Below are positions 18,042 to 25,059 of a stretch of DNA of 64,000 nt, piece after piece. The notes beneath the pieces are model-generated. The model searched no databases, was not told where the DNA came from, and saw only the letters and a list, made by a program, of their open reading frames with translations. Each line of letters opens with the position of its first letter. The stretch's first letter is position 1. A program made the translations under genes and the position numbers. Location: NCBI GenBank assembly GCA_041689615.1, contig JBDNFW010000039.1, positions 1 to 64,000 of the forward strand, read 5' to 3'. This DNA comes from UBA7359 sp041689615 (lineage in GTDB: Bacteria > Pseudomonadota > Gammaproteobacteria > Eutrophobiales > Eutrophobiaceae).

Positions 18042-18782
18042 ATGACTAAATTAAATGTGGGCGTATTTATTTATCCTAAAGTAACAATGCTGGATGCTTA
18101 CGCGCCGCATCAAATATTTTCTTATGTAGAACAATTTAATACGTTTCTTTTTGCCAAATCAAAAGAACCGTTGATTTCTGATTCCGGTGCTATTTTAACA
18201 GCGAATTATGACTTCGATGATTGTCCTGCTATCGATATATTGGTCATTGCCGGTGCGGCTGATACGCTGGATGTTTTAAAAGACAAAACAACAATCAACT
18301 TTATTCGCAAGGCAGGACAGAATGCAAAATATATTACCTCTGTATGTACCGGTTCCCTCTTTCTTGCAGAAGCTGGTTTACTCAACGGTTACAAAGCAGC
18401 TACGCATTGGGGTTGGAAAGATTGTCTGGCAAGTTATTCTGAAGTGACAGTTGTTGATGAACGTGTATGTATTGATGGCAATCGAATTACTGGCGGCGGT
18501 ATAACAGCGGGACTTGATTTTGCTTTTACTTTTACTTTTACTTTTACTTTTACTTTTACTTTTACTTTTACTTTTACTTTTACTTTAATCAGCGAAGTTG
18601 TTAACAAAGATGTTGCTCAGGCGATGCAATTAATCTTTCAATATTCTCCTGAACCACCATTTGCGGCAGGCTTGCCAGAAACAACACCGGCACATATTTT
18701 AGACATCGTTAATCCTATTGTGACGCAACTTAAATCAAACGGCATTGTTGAATATTGTCAGGACAATGCAAATAGAAATTAA
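18042..18782 (+). CDS. DJ-1/PfpI family protein with internal (Phe-Thr)10 repeat
   Basis: A 246-residue class I glutamine amidotransferase-like protein of the isonitrile hydratase-like DJ-1/PfpI group. The nucleophile elbow is SVCTGSLFLAEAGLL and the next conserved piece is AATHWGWKD. Between GLDFA and LISEVV, where homologues simply continue the helix, ten tandem Phe-Thr dipeptides are encoded by a perfect hexanucleotide array. The downstream helix (LIFQYSPEPPFAAG) is intact and in frame, so the gene is open but the insertion should disturb the fold or create a hydrophobic strand. Function of the unexpanded protein is unknown. It converges on the GlxA-like regulator with a 4-bp gap. Confidence 0.85.
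   Translation: MTKLNVGVFIYPKVTMLDAYAPHQIFSYVEQFNTFLFAKSKEPLISDSGAILTANYDFDDCPAIDILVIAGAADTLDVLKDKTTINFIRKAGQNAKYITSVCTGSLFLAEAGLLNGYKAATHWGWKDCLASYSEVTVVDERVCIDGNRITGGGITAGLDFAFTFTFTFTFTFTFTFTFTFTLISEVVNKDVAQAMQLIFQYSPEPPFAAGLPETTPAHILDIVNPIVTQLKSNGIVEYCQDNANRN
18524..18583 (+). repeat. (TTTTAC)10 hexanucleotide microsatellite inside a gene
   Basis: Ten perfect copies of TTTTAC, 60 bp, within the DJ-1/PfpI coding sequence; flanks are GATTTTGC and TTTAATC. Since the unit is two codons, gain or loss of units lengthens or shortens the Phe-Thr run without changing frame. Confidence 0.98.
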
Positions 18783-18786
18783 TAAC

Positions 18787-19758
18787 CTAAAAACGCGTTC
18801 TGTATTCCTGAGGAGTGACACATAGCCCCCTTTGGAATGCACGACGCATTTGTTCTTCACTTTTAAAACCGCATTGATTGGCAACCGACTTTAGCGCCGA
18901 CAATTTATCTTCTAATAACATTCTGGCTTGTCTCAGGCGCAGGTGTTCAATAAATTTAGATGGCGTCTCTCCCATTTCTTTTTTAAATATTCTGGTGAAG
19001 TTACGCGGACTCATGTTTGCTTGCTCTGCCAATTTTTCTATTGAGAGATCTTTTGACAAGTTATGAATAATCCAATCGATGAGTTCATTAAAATGACTAT
19101 TAGACTGCGACAATATAAATTCGCTAAATTGATTTTGTCCTCCCGGTCTTTTATAAAAAAGTACCAGCTTTCGGGCAACACTCATCGCAATTTCTTTGCC
19201 TACATCTTCTTCAATCAAGGCAAGCGCGAGATCCATTCCCGCCGTTATACCTGCTGAGGTGTAAGTATTTCCATCTTTGATATAGATGGCATTGGATACG
19301 ACGTTTAATTTTAGATAGGTCTTTTGCAGCAGCGGACAAAAAGCCCAGTGCGTTGTGACTCTTTTTCCATCGAGCAAACCCAGCTTCGCTAAAAAAAATG
19401 CGCCAGTACAAATTGAAACCAGACGTCTTACGTTTTTCGATTGCTTCTTTATCCAGTTTAATAACTCCGGATCATCCAGTGCTTGCTCAATACTTTCGCC
19501 ACCGGGAACAATCAAGGTATCCAATGGTAAGGGGCAATCTGTGAATTGATAATCTGGCACTAATTTCATACCAGATGACATTGTGACTGGCTTCAGTGTT
19601 TTTGAAATAAGAAAGACTTCGTAGGTTTTTGTTGATTGATACTGTTGTTGAAAACCTGAAGCCGAAGAGAACGCCTCATGCGGGCCGGTAATATCCAATA
19701 CTTGAGCTTCGGGATAGATTAATACCCCAATTCTGAGTTTTTCTGATTGCTTAGCCAT
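18787..19758 (-). CDS. GlxA family transcriptional regulator (DJ-1/PfpI + AraC HTH)
   Basis: A 323-residue regulator. Residues 1-200 form a DJ-1/PfpI-like domain, with the elbow SICTGAFFLAKLGLLDGKRV and the TTHWAF motif, and residues 220-323 an AraC-type pair of helix-turn-helix motifs (LAEQANMSPRNFTRIFKKE and ALKSVANQCGFKSEEQMRRA). Members act as cytoplasmic transcription regulators of metabolic operons (for example the GbdR/CdhR group); the ligand and targets here are unknown. Its amidotransferase-like domain is homologous to the convergent DJ-1 protein 4 bp away, so the pair may be functionally linked. Confidence 0.93.
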   Translation of the reverse strand: MAKQSEKLRIGVLIYPEAQVLDITGPHEAFSSASGFQQQYQSTKTYEVFLISKTLKPVTMSSGMKLVPDYQFTDCPLPLDTLIVPGGESIEQALDDPELLNWIKKQSKNVRRLVSICTGAFFLAKLGLLDGKRVTTHWAFCPLLQKTYLKLNVVSNAIYIKDGNTYTSAGITAGMDLALALIEEDVGKEIAMSVARKLVLFYKRPGGQNQFSEFILSQSNSHFNELIDWIIHNLSKDLSIEKLAEQANMSPRNFTRIFKKEMGETPSKFIEHLRLRQARMLLEDKLSALKSVANQCGFKSEEQMRRAFQRGLCVTPQEYRTRF

Positions 19759-19837
19759 TGATACTCACCATAAGGTATGACTAGCAACCTTGGCGTTTGT
19801 CTACAATGACATATATCAAGCAAAAAAGGACAAACAG

Positions 19838-20479
19838 TTATCGTGCGCGATCTGTTGTTCCTGTAGCGCGGTCCGTATTTTGATTCTGCTTTCGTTGTTG
19901 CATCATACGACGACGTTCTTCTGGAGACATATTTTGCATACGCTCTTTGAAGGCTTTGCGTTCTTCTTGCGACATATTTTGAATACGTTCTCTATATGCT
20001 TTGCGTTGCTCGGGCGTCATATCATTCTTGCGCTGTTGCATTTTTTCACGAAACGCTTTTTTCTCTTCGTCTGACATATTTTGAAAGCGCTGGCGCAATT
20101 CTTTGCGTTTATCTTCAGGTTGATTCTTAAACCACTCCTGACGTTTTCTGATATTTTCTTGTTGTTCAGGTGTTAAATTATTGAAACGTTCAAAACGCTC
20201 TTTGATCTTTTGCTTTTGCGCATCATCCAAAGATTTCCAACGATCCATACGTTGTTTCGCTTGTTGTCGCTGTTCGCCTGTCATTTGTCCCCAACGACCG
20301 GCACCTTTTTGTAAACGTTGTTGACGTTCAGCAGGCAATTCACTCCAACTGTCTTTAAAGTCTTTTAATACAGTTTGTTCTTCTGCAGATAATAAATCCC
20401 ATGCAATACCTTCTTCAGCAAAAAGATTCGCCGAATTAAGTAGGCACAGTAATATTAGTGTTAATAATCTAGTTTTCAT
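19838..20479 (-). CDS. Secreted DUF3106 protein, charged repeats
   Basis: I place the start at 20479 (MKTRLLTLILLCLLNSANLFA), a clean signal peptide, giving 213 residues. The mature part is helical and highly charged, built from repeats of the type LTPEQQ, MSDEEK, MTPEQR, MSQEER, MSPEER, each followed by a Lys/Arg-rich segment ending in F or M, the DUF3106 pattern. It ends in a Gln/Arg-rich tail. The gene is the last of a leftward cluster with an ECF sigma factor and its membrane partner, overlapping the preceding small secreted gene by 11 bp. Related proteins are periplasmic and resemble CpxP/Spy-type LTxxQ helices, so a chaperone or sensor role is possible but not shown. Confidence 0.8.
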   Translation of the reverse strand: MKTRLLTLILLCLLNSANLFAEEGIAWDLLSAEEQTVLKDFKDSWSELPAERQQRLQKGAGRWGQMTGEQRQQAKQRMDRWKSLDDAQKQKIKERFERFNNLTPEQQENIRKRQEWFKNQPEDKRKELRQRFQNMSDEEKKAFREKMQQRKNDMTPEQRKAYRERIQNMSQEERKAFKERMQNMSPEERRRMMQQRKQNQNTDRATGTTDRAR

Positions 20480-20711
20480 TATCTGTATCGTTATATATAT
20501 TTTTTTCACTTATTGTTTCTATTAATTTACCTGTTTCTTCTCTTTCCAAATCTAAAGGATCAACCCATTCGCCTTCGTCCGTTTCCCATTCACCAATGAA
20601 CTCAAGAAAAGCCATCGACGGCATTATTTCATCTGCTATCTGCTCCTCAGCAAACGAGGATGACATTGAACAATGTAATAACAAAAAAAGTGCATTAGCT
20701 TTGTAAATCAT
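20469..20711 (-). CDS. Small secreted acidic hypothetical protein in sigma-factor cluster
   Basis: An 80-residue protein starting at MIYKANALFLLLHCS (ATG at 20711), which reads as a signal peptide ending near SSSFA-EE. The mature portion is acidic with the pattern FLEFIGEWETDEGEWVDPLD. An upstream start at 20747 is possible but would hide the signal peptide. It overlaps the anti-sigma-like gene by 17 bp and the DUF3106 gene by 11 bp, so it is translated within the same operon. I do not recognise the family. Confidence 0.7.
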   Translation of the reverse strand: MIYKANALFLLLHCSMSSSFAEEQIADEIMPSMAFLEFIGEWETDEGEWVDPLDLEREETGKLIETISEKNIYNDTDNEN

Positions 20712-21075
20712 TCTGTTCGAGCCATTCATAAAATTCCAGATCTTCAAATAGTTCGAGATTGTCAGAAGAAGAAATTAACTCCATGTCATCAACAGGAACC
20801 GGTTGCATTGAGCTTGGCGAATTTAATAACAACACAACAGCTAACACCATGACACAAGCGGTTGCCAAACCACCAAACAAATATCGTTGCCAATTAATAT
20901 CACGACCTTCGGCTTTTTTCCTGGCTTTTTTTCCGACTTTGTCTAGGGCCTGCGCACGAATCTGACGAATATTCGATAAGGTGTTTGCGTCAAGCGCATC
21001 AACGCTTTCATCCAGACTTTGCCTGATATTTGCGGTTTCGTTCGCGTTTAATTCGTCTTCGTTATGTTTCGTCAT
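20695..21075 (-). CDS. Putative membrane anti-sigma factor (DUF3619-like)
   Basis: A 126-residue protein with a cytoplasmic N-terminal part (helical, with SLDESVDALDANTLSNIRQI), a basic stretch, a single transmembrane helix (YLFGGLATACVMVLAVVLLL, about 69-88), and an acidic periplasmic tail with FEDLEFYEWLEQ. This layout and position directly after an ECF sigma gene fit a one-helix anti-sigma factor, most like DUF3619 proteins. The ATG at 21075 overlaps the sigma stop in TAATG; a TTG two codons earlier is the alternative. Anti-sigma activity is inferred from context only. Confidence 0.72.
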   Translation of the reverse strand: MTKHNEDELNANETANIRQSLDESVDALDANTLSNIRQIRAQALDKVGKKARKKAEGRDINWQRYLFGGLATACVMVLAVVLLLNSPSSMQPVPVDDMELISSSDNLELFEDLEFYEWLEQNDLQS

Positions 21076-21611
21076 TACCAATGTTCTTCCAATTTATCGC
21101 GTAAGGCATGTACTGCACGAGAATAATGAGTTTTCACACTTCCCGCCGAACATTTCATTGCACTCGCTGTTTCTTCAACACTATACCCTTCCCAGATTCT
21201 TAATAAAAAAGCCTGTTGTTGACGCAGGGGCAAAGCATGTATTGCCACGTCCAGTTCATCAACTCGTCGATCCGATTGCAACAATTGTTCAGGTGTTCTT
21301 GCACTTTTATCTTCTGCTTGTTGTATTGGATCACTTTCTTCTTCATCTTTACTACTAAACCAGCTACGGAATTTATTGCGCACCTGATTACGCCGATACC
21401 AGTCTCTGATACGACTTTGTAGAATGGTGGTAAACAAAGGCCCCCATTCTTCCACATCGCGATCAGCATATTTTTCGGCCAACTTGAACATGGCATCTTG
21501 CAGGATATCCAGGGCATCATCCTTATTGCCGGTTGCAATCTCGGCCATGCGAAAAGCGCGCTTTTCAACACTGGCAAGAAAGGCATCCAATTCACGATGA
21601 GCTTGCAGCAT
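21075..21611 (-). CDS. ECF-type RNA polymerase sigma factor
   Basis: A 178-residue sigma-70 family factor with region 2 (AFRMAEIATGNKDDALDILQDAMFKL split by the -10 recognition helix LFTTILQSRIRDWYRR) and region 4 (ALPLRQQQAFLLRIWEGYS and SAGSVKTHYSRAVHALRDKL). The linker is acidic and rich in Lys, Asp and Glu. The ATG has a GGAG ribosome-binding site. It begins a tightly overlapping operon with an anti-sigma-like membrane protein, a small secreted protein and DUF3106. A 14-bp palindrome and an 11-bp inverted repeat sit just upstream. The inducing signal is unknown. Confidence 0.93.
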   Translation of the reverse strand: MLQAHRELDAFLASVEKRAFRMAEIATGNKDDALDILQDAMFKLAEKYADRDVEEWGPLFTTILQSRIRDWYRRNQVRNKFRSWFSSKDEEESDPIQQAEDKSARTPEQLLQSDRRVDELDVAIHALPLRQQQAFLLRIWEGYSVEETASAMKCSAGSVKTHYSRAVHALRDKLEEHW

Positions 21612-21652
21612 TTATCTCCATTATTCTCTACTATTAAGTTAAATTTGTTCAT

Positions 21653-21666
21653 CGTGAATATTCACG
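21653..21666. promoter_or_regulatory. 14-bp perfect palindrome upstream of the ECF sigma gene
   Basis: CGTGAATATTCACG is a perfect palindrome centred about 48 bp upstream of the sigma start. Its position suits an operator for a dimeric regulator. No regulator is identified, and only one copy was seen. Confidence 0.4.
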
Positions 21667-21692
21667 TAAGCAGTAAATATCACTGCTTACGT
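21664..21692. repeat. 11-bp inverted repeat between EF-hand gene and sigma gene
   Basis: ACGTAAGCAGT (21664-21674) and ACTGCTTACGT (21682-21692) are exact reverse complements around a 7-base loop. It lies 38 bp past the EF-hand gene stop and could end that transcript, but no U-run follows, so an operator or a mRNA 3' stabiliser is equally possible. It shares three bases with the palindrome at 21653-21666. Confidence 0.5.
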
Positions 21693-21729
21693 ATTATCGA
21701 ATGATTCATCATTACCAGCAACATCTACC

Positions 21730-22212
21730 TTATCTCCTTTTCTCAGCACGATGTTCCTTGAATTTTCCTTTTGCTGCTTTTGCCGCTTCACGTTCGCTGT
21801 CACTTAGTTCACCATCACCATCGCTATCAAAATGTTTAACCATTTTTTCGCGATGCTTTTCCATTGCTGCTTGTTTTTCCGCATCGCTTACTTCACCGTC
21901 GCCATCCGTATCCATGCGTTCCATTCTTTTTGCTTTATGCTTTTCTCTAGCAGCTGTTTTTTCAGCATCGCTAATAGTGCCATCACCATCTGTATCCATA
22001 CGTTCCATTCTTTTTTTCTTGAACGCTTCTTTAGCAGCCTGACGTTCTGTGTCATTTAATTTTCCGTCACCATCAACATCAAACTTGGCTTTCATTTCCT
22101 CGTGCTTTGCCTTCCAATCCATGTCTTCTTCTGAAAAGGCTGAAAAACTTAGACTTAAACCTAATATTGCCACAGCTAAAATAGCCGTTTTACTTTTAAT
22201 GACATTTATCAT
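21730..22212 (-). CDS. Secreted EF-hand calcium-binding protein
   Basis: The start at 22212 (MINVIKSKTAILAVAILGLS) gives a signal peptide ending near SAFS-EED, and a 160-residue product with a GGAG ribosome-binding site. The mature protein holds four EF-hand loops with canonical DxDxDG spacing: DVDGDGKLNDTE, DTDGDGTISDAE, DTDGDGEVSDAE and DSDGDGELSDSE. They are separated by Lys/Arg-rich helices and followed by a basic tail. It should bind calcium in the periplasm or outside. It lies directly upstream of the ECF sigma operon on the same strand, with a 118-bp gap that contains inverted repeats. Confidence 0.9.
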   Translation of the reverse strand: MINVIKSKTAILAVAILGLSLSFSAFSEEDMDWKAKHEEMKAKFDVDGDGKLNDTERQAAKEAFKKKRMERMDTDGDGTISDAEKTAAREKHKAKRMERMDTDGDGEVSDAEKQAAMEKHREKMVKHFDSDGDGELSDSEREAAKAAKGKFKEHRAEKRR

Positions 22213-22285
22213 TTTTTTGTCTCCATAGTGACTTTGTCGCATCTATTTCTGATTAGTAATTGTCCTTTTAATTCATTTAAAATTT

Positions 22286-22313
22286 AACGTAGCCAGAAAA
22301 CTCTGACTACGTT
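22286..22313 (-). terminator. Hairpin after the RED-repeat gene
   Basis: AACGTAG (22286-22292) pairs with CTACGTT (22307-22313), with a further three-base AGA/TCT pairing inside. It lies 18 bp past the stop of the 22332-22913 gene. The T-rich tract is on the plus-strand side (TTTTATTTATTTTT), so for leftward transcription termination is weaker; a terminator or processing hairpin is the best guess. Confidence 0.45.
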
Positions 22314-22331
22314 TTATTTATTTTTAAGTTA

Positions 22332-22913
22332 TTACCTTGTACGAGCAACGCGTTCTGTTCGTTGAGGACGTTGAGGACGTTGAATATTTCTGTCACGTAC
22401 ATTCTCTCTACGGTCACGAACATCTTCTCTTCGATCTCTGACATCTTCTTTGCGATCCCGAACATCTTCTCTTCGGTCTGCGACATCTTCACGACGGTCA
22501 CGGACATCTTCCGCTTTGTCTCGACGTGCGGCTGGTGTACCGGGTTCGTAATTATGATTTGCATCCCAACGATCTTCGCGACGATCTCGAATATCTTCGC
22601 GTTTATCAGCAACATCTTCACGATGGTCACGAACGTCTTCTCTTCGGTCAACTACATCTTCACGGCGATCCCGAATGTCTTCACGTTCATCACGATTTAA
22701 GCGACCATCTTCGTTGCTATCTGCCTGCGCCTTTCTGGCCGCGTGTAATTCTCTATCATTCAGTTTTCCATCGCCATCGACATCATAAAGACCGATAAAA
22801 TGAGCACGACGTGTTTCAACTGACTCTTCTTCTGCCATTACTGGTGAGCTTAGTACCAAGCTCAAAAGCAAGCCGCTTATTACTTTAGTATTAATTGAAT
22901 TCTGATATTTCAT
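22332..22913 (-). CDS. Secreted EF-hand protein with RED/DRR tandem repeats
   Basis: A 193-residue protein with a signal peptide (SGLLLSLVLSSPVMA), then two EF-hand loops (DVDGDGKLNDRE and DSNEDGRLNRDE), then about 110 residues of seven-residue repeats of the form DRREDVR, DRREDVV, DHREDVA, DKREDIR. A short break (RWDANHNYEPGTPAA) divides the repeats in two blocks, and the tail is RPQRPQR. The repeat should form a long, alternately charged single alpha-helix or coiled coil. It precedes the four-EF-hand gene by 119 bp on the same strand. The repeat is coding, as its frame is open, has a signal peptide and has biased but coherent codon use. Confidence 0.85.
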   Translation of the reverse strand: MKYQNSINTKVISGLLLSLVLSSPVMAEEESVETRRAHFIGLYDVDGDGKLNDRELHAARKAQADSNEDGRLNRDEREDIRDRREDVVDRREDVRDHREDVADKREDIRDRREDRWDANHNYEPGTPAARRDKAEDVRDRREDVADRREDVRDRKEDVRDRREDVRDRRENVRDRNIQRPQRPQRTERVARTR

Positions 22914-23007
22914 AACTACTGTTCTCCATTAGAATTATCTGTTTACACACGTACTAACGCATGGGATATCATTCGGTTGACAATAAATTCGTATAAAAGG
23001 ATCTAAG

Positions 23008-23914
23008 ATGGCAGGTTCAGGGCACGGGATACTACAAAAGCAATTCTCTACGCTTTTATGGCAAATCTGGGGTTAGCAATAGCAAAAACAGGCGCAGCAC
23101 TCTATACCGGCTCAGGCAGTATGATGGCTGAAGCGATTCACTCTTTTGCAGACTGCGGTAATCAAATTCTATTATTTATTGGCTTGAAACAAGCTGAAAA
23201 CCGGCCGATGTAAAACATCCGCTCGGTTATGGCAAGGTTACTTATTTCTGGAGTTTCATCGTCGCCATCATGTTATTTAGCATGGGTGGGCTTTATTCTG
23301 TTTACGAAGGCTGGCATAAATTACATGAGCCAGGTGAATTAAACCAAATCTGGGTCGCATTGCTCGTACTGGCATTTGGTATCGTACTCTAATCATTCAG
23401 TCTTTATGGCGCACTGAAAGTCGTAAAGGAAATAAGACAAGAAAAATCATTCATGAACTGGTTCATAAATACTCGCAATGCTGAACTAGTCGTCATACTA
23501 GGAGAAGATGCCGCCGCCACAGTCGGGTTAATTATTGCCTTTATCTTTGTTTCAATCGCTGCTGTTACAGGGAACCCGATGTACGATGCACTTGGTTCAA
23601 TTTGTATTGGTGTAATTCTGCTTTTTATCCCTGTCTTTATTGGCTGGCGCATCAAGTCGCTTATTGTTGGACGTTCTGCAGAACCTGAATTAAGAACTTT
23701 AATCGATGAGATCATTAACAAAGACGACAGTATCGAAAAGTTACTGAATTCAATTACGATTCAATTTGGCGCAGAAGTTTTGTTAGCAACAAAAATGAAA
23801 GCCGGATTAAGTATTGAAGAAGCTGTTAAACACCTTACCGAACTCGAAGTTGATATTAAGAGGCAAGTGCCAACAGTTAAATGGTGTTTTATGGAACCGG
23901 ACATTAAAGATTAA
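23008..23914 (+). pseudogene. Broken cation diffusion facilitator (CDF) transporter gene
   Basis: Joined frames spell a CDF metal-ion transporter: MAGSGH, KAILYAFMANLGLAIAKTG, GSMMAEAIHSFADCGNQILL, HPLGYGKVTYFWSFIVAI, then LVVILGEDAAATVGLI, LGSICIGVILL and the cytoplasmic domain to PTVKWCFMEPDIKD. Three lesions interrupt it: an indel in the G-run at 23026-23028, a missing A in the run at 23197-23200, and TAA at 23390-23392 where GAA would give GIVLESFSLYG. The metal-site signature HSFADCGNQ and the second D(x)3 motif GEDAA are retained. Several independent lesions argue for real decay. Confidence 0.87.
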
Positions 23915-23934
23915 ATAATTAGTGAGGTAATAAA

Positions 23935-24201
23935 ATGAAAAAAATTATTTATTTTCTATTTTTGCTGTTAATCCCCCTGCTTTCTTATGCGGCGAAAGAT
24001 CAGAAAATTTCGCCAGAGCAATGTCGTGCCGCTTCTGTAGAAATCATTAAAGTGAGTGAACAAGCTTTTCCAATAGCTGAAGATAATAAAAATGCCGCGA
24101 AGTTATAAAAACTTTTAGAGGATTGGAAAAAACGTTTAGCCACAGATGAAGATGCTTGTGATATTTATCAGGATATATTGAAATCCAGCACCAGCTTTTA
24201 G
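23935..24201 (+). pseudogene. Small secreted protein interrupted by an in-frame stop
   Basis: An ATG with a nearby GTGAGG starts a signal peptide (IIYFLFLLLIPLLSYA) followed by KISPEQCRAASVEIIKVSEQ. At codon 58 a TAA (24106-24108) interrupts, and the same frame continues as KLLEDWKKRLATDEDACDIY to a TAG at 24199. Read through, it would be an 88-residue helical secreted protein with two cysteines. A 57-residue truncated product is possible. Family not recognised. It lies 20 bp after the broken CDF gene and probably decayed with it. Confidence 0.6.
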
Positions 24202-24282
24202 CACATCAATTTACTAAAAAGGCTAAAGGAGATAAAAATTCGGTCGATATATCGATACTATATAATAAAAACAGGTGTTGCT

Positions 24283-24657
24283 ATGAGTGAACGGCGTAAA
24301 AAACTACATAATAGCGATGAACGTCGAAACAATAACCGTGTTTTCGTTGAACTTGAAGTTACTGCTCTTATTGAAGACAAAAAATCTAAGACTAAAATGC
24401 GCAATCTTTCTGGCAATGGCATGCAAATTGTTGAACCTTCTGATATAGAAATGCTACCGAAACAGGACTGTCAAATTCAGATCAAAGACGAAGGTACCAT
24501 TATAATGCTGGATGCCTCTGTCGTCTGGAAAGAATTTGGATTGATTGGTTTATGTTTTAAGAAACAAAACCAAAATACTCAAAAGAGATTAAATAAATTG
24601 TCGCAAAAACTGCTGATGGTATCTTTGACGGATAAAGGAATTACTGGTTTAGTCTAG
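24283..24657 (+). CDS. PilZ domain protein
   Basis: A 124-residue single-domain protein with the c-di-GMP-binding features of PilZ: an RRNNNRV basic motif near residue 15-21 (RxxxR region) and the NLSGNGMQI motif (D/NxSxxG) near residue 42-50, followed by beta strands with ASVVWKEFGLIGLCF. A cytoplasmic c-di-GMP effector is therefore likely; its output is unknown. It converges on the truncated hemoglobin gene with a 9-bp overlap of the stop regions. Confidence 0.82.
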   Translation: MSERRKKLHNSDERRNNNRVFVELEVTALIEDKKSKTKMRNLSGNGMQIVEPSDIEMLPKQDCQIQIKDEGTIIMLDASVVWKEFGLIGLCFKKQNQNTQKRLNKLSQKLLMVSLTDKGITGLV

Positions 24658-25059
24658 GTCTTTATTCATCATGTGATTTGCCGTTTGCGTGAATGATGAC
24701 ATGAGTTGTTCTTTAAACATGGTATCCACATCCAGTTCTTCCAATGCTTTTTTCATACACATTAACCATTGATCACGTTCTTCAGTACCAATTGGAAAAG
24801 GTAAATGTCTGGCGCGTAGTCGTGGATGACCGTATGCAGCAATATAACGATCGGGGCCACCCATCCAGCCGCTCAAGAACATAAATAATTTCTCTCGGGC
24901 GCTACGCATATCTTTCGGATGTAAATTCCGAATCAATTTTGCCTCAGGTAAGGTTTCCATATTGTCGTAAAACAGAGTAACTAATTTTTTTAATCCTTCA
25001 TCACCACCGATACGTTCATGCGCAGTTGCGATCTTTTCAATTTCTTCCTCATTTGTCAT
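24649..25059 (-). CDS. Group II truncated hemoglobin
   Basis: A 136-residue heme protein of the trHbO type. Evidence is the IGGDEGLKKLVTLFYDNM start of helices A-B, the FMFLSGWMGGPDRYIAAYGHPRLR block containing the proximal histidine region and the invariant tryptophan, and LPFPIGTEERDQWLMCM with the second conserved tryptophan of the distal pocket. Such proteins bind O2 or detoxify nitric oxide and peroxides. The start overlaps the L,D-transpeptidase stop by 11 bp, so both are co-translated. Confidence 0.93.
   Translation of the reverse strand: MTNEEEIEKIATAHERIGGDEGLKKLVTLFYDNMETLPEAKLIRNLHPKDMRSAREKLFMFLSGWMGGPDRYIAAYGHPRLRARHLPFPIGTEERDQWLMCMKKALEELDVDTMFKEQLMSSFTQTANHMMNKDLD

Noticed and set aside
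18525..18584. Phe-Thr run taken as a transmembrane segment
   Set aside because: Alternating Thr makes it amphipathic in a strand, and the flanks are a continuous enzyme fold; it is the product of a microsatellite.
22362..22700. Plus-strand open frame of 112 residues opposite the RED-repeat gene
   Set aside because: It is the reverse frame of the charged repeat on the minus strand, which has the signal peptide and EF-hand loops. Arg/Asp-rich repeats open false frames on the other strand.
22332..22913. Possible CRISPR-like array
   Set aside because: The regular spacing comes from coding repeats of about 21 bp in an open frame; there are no unique spacers of regular length and no cas genes.
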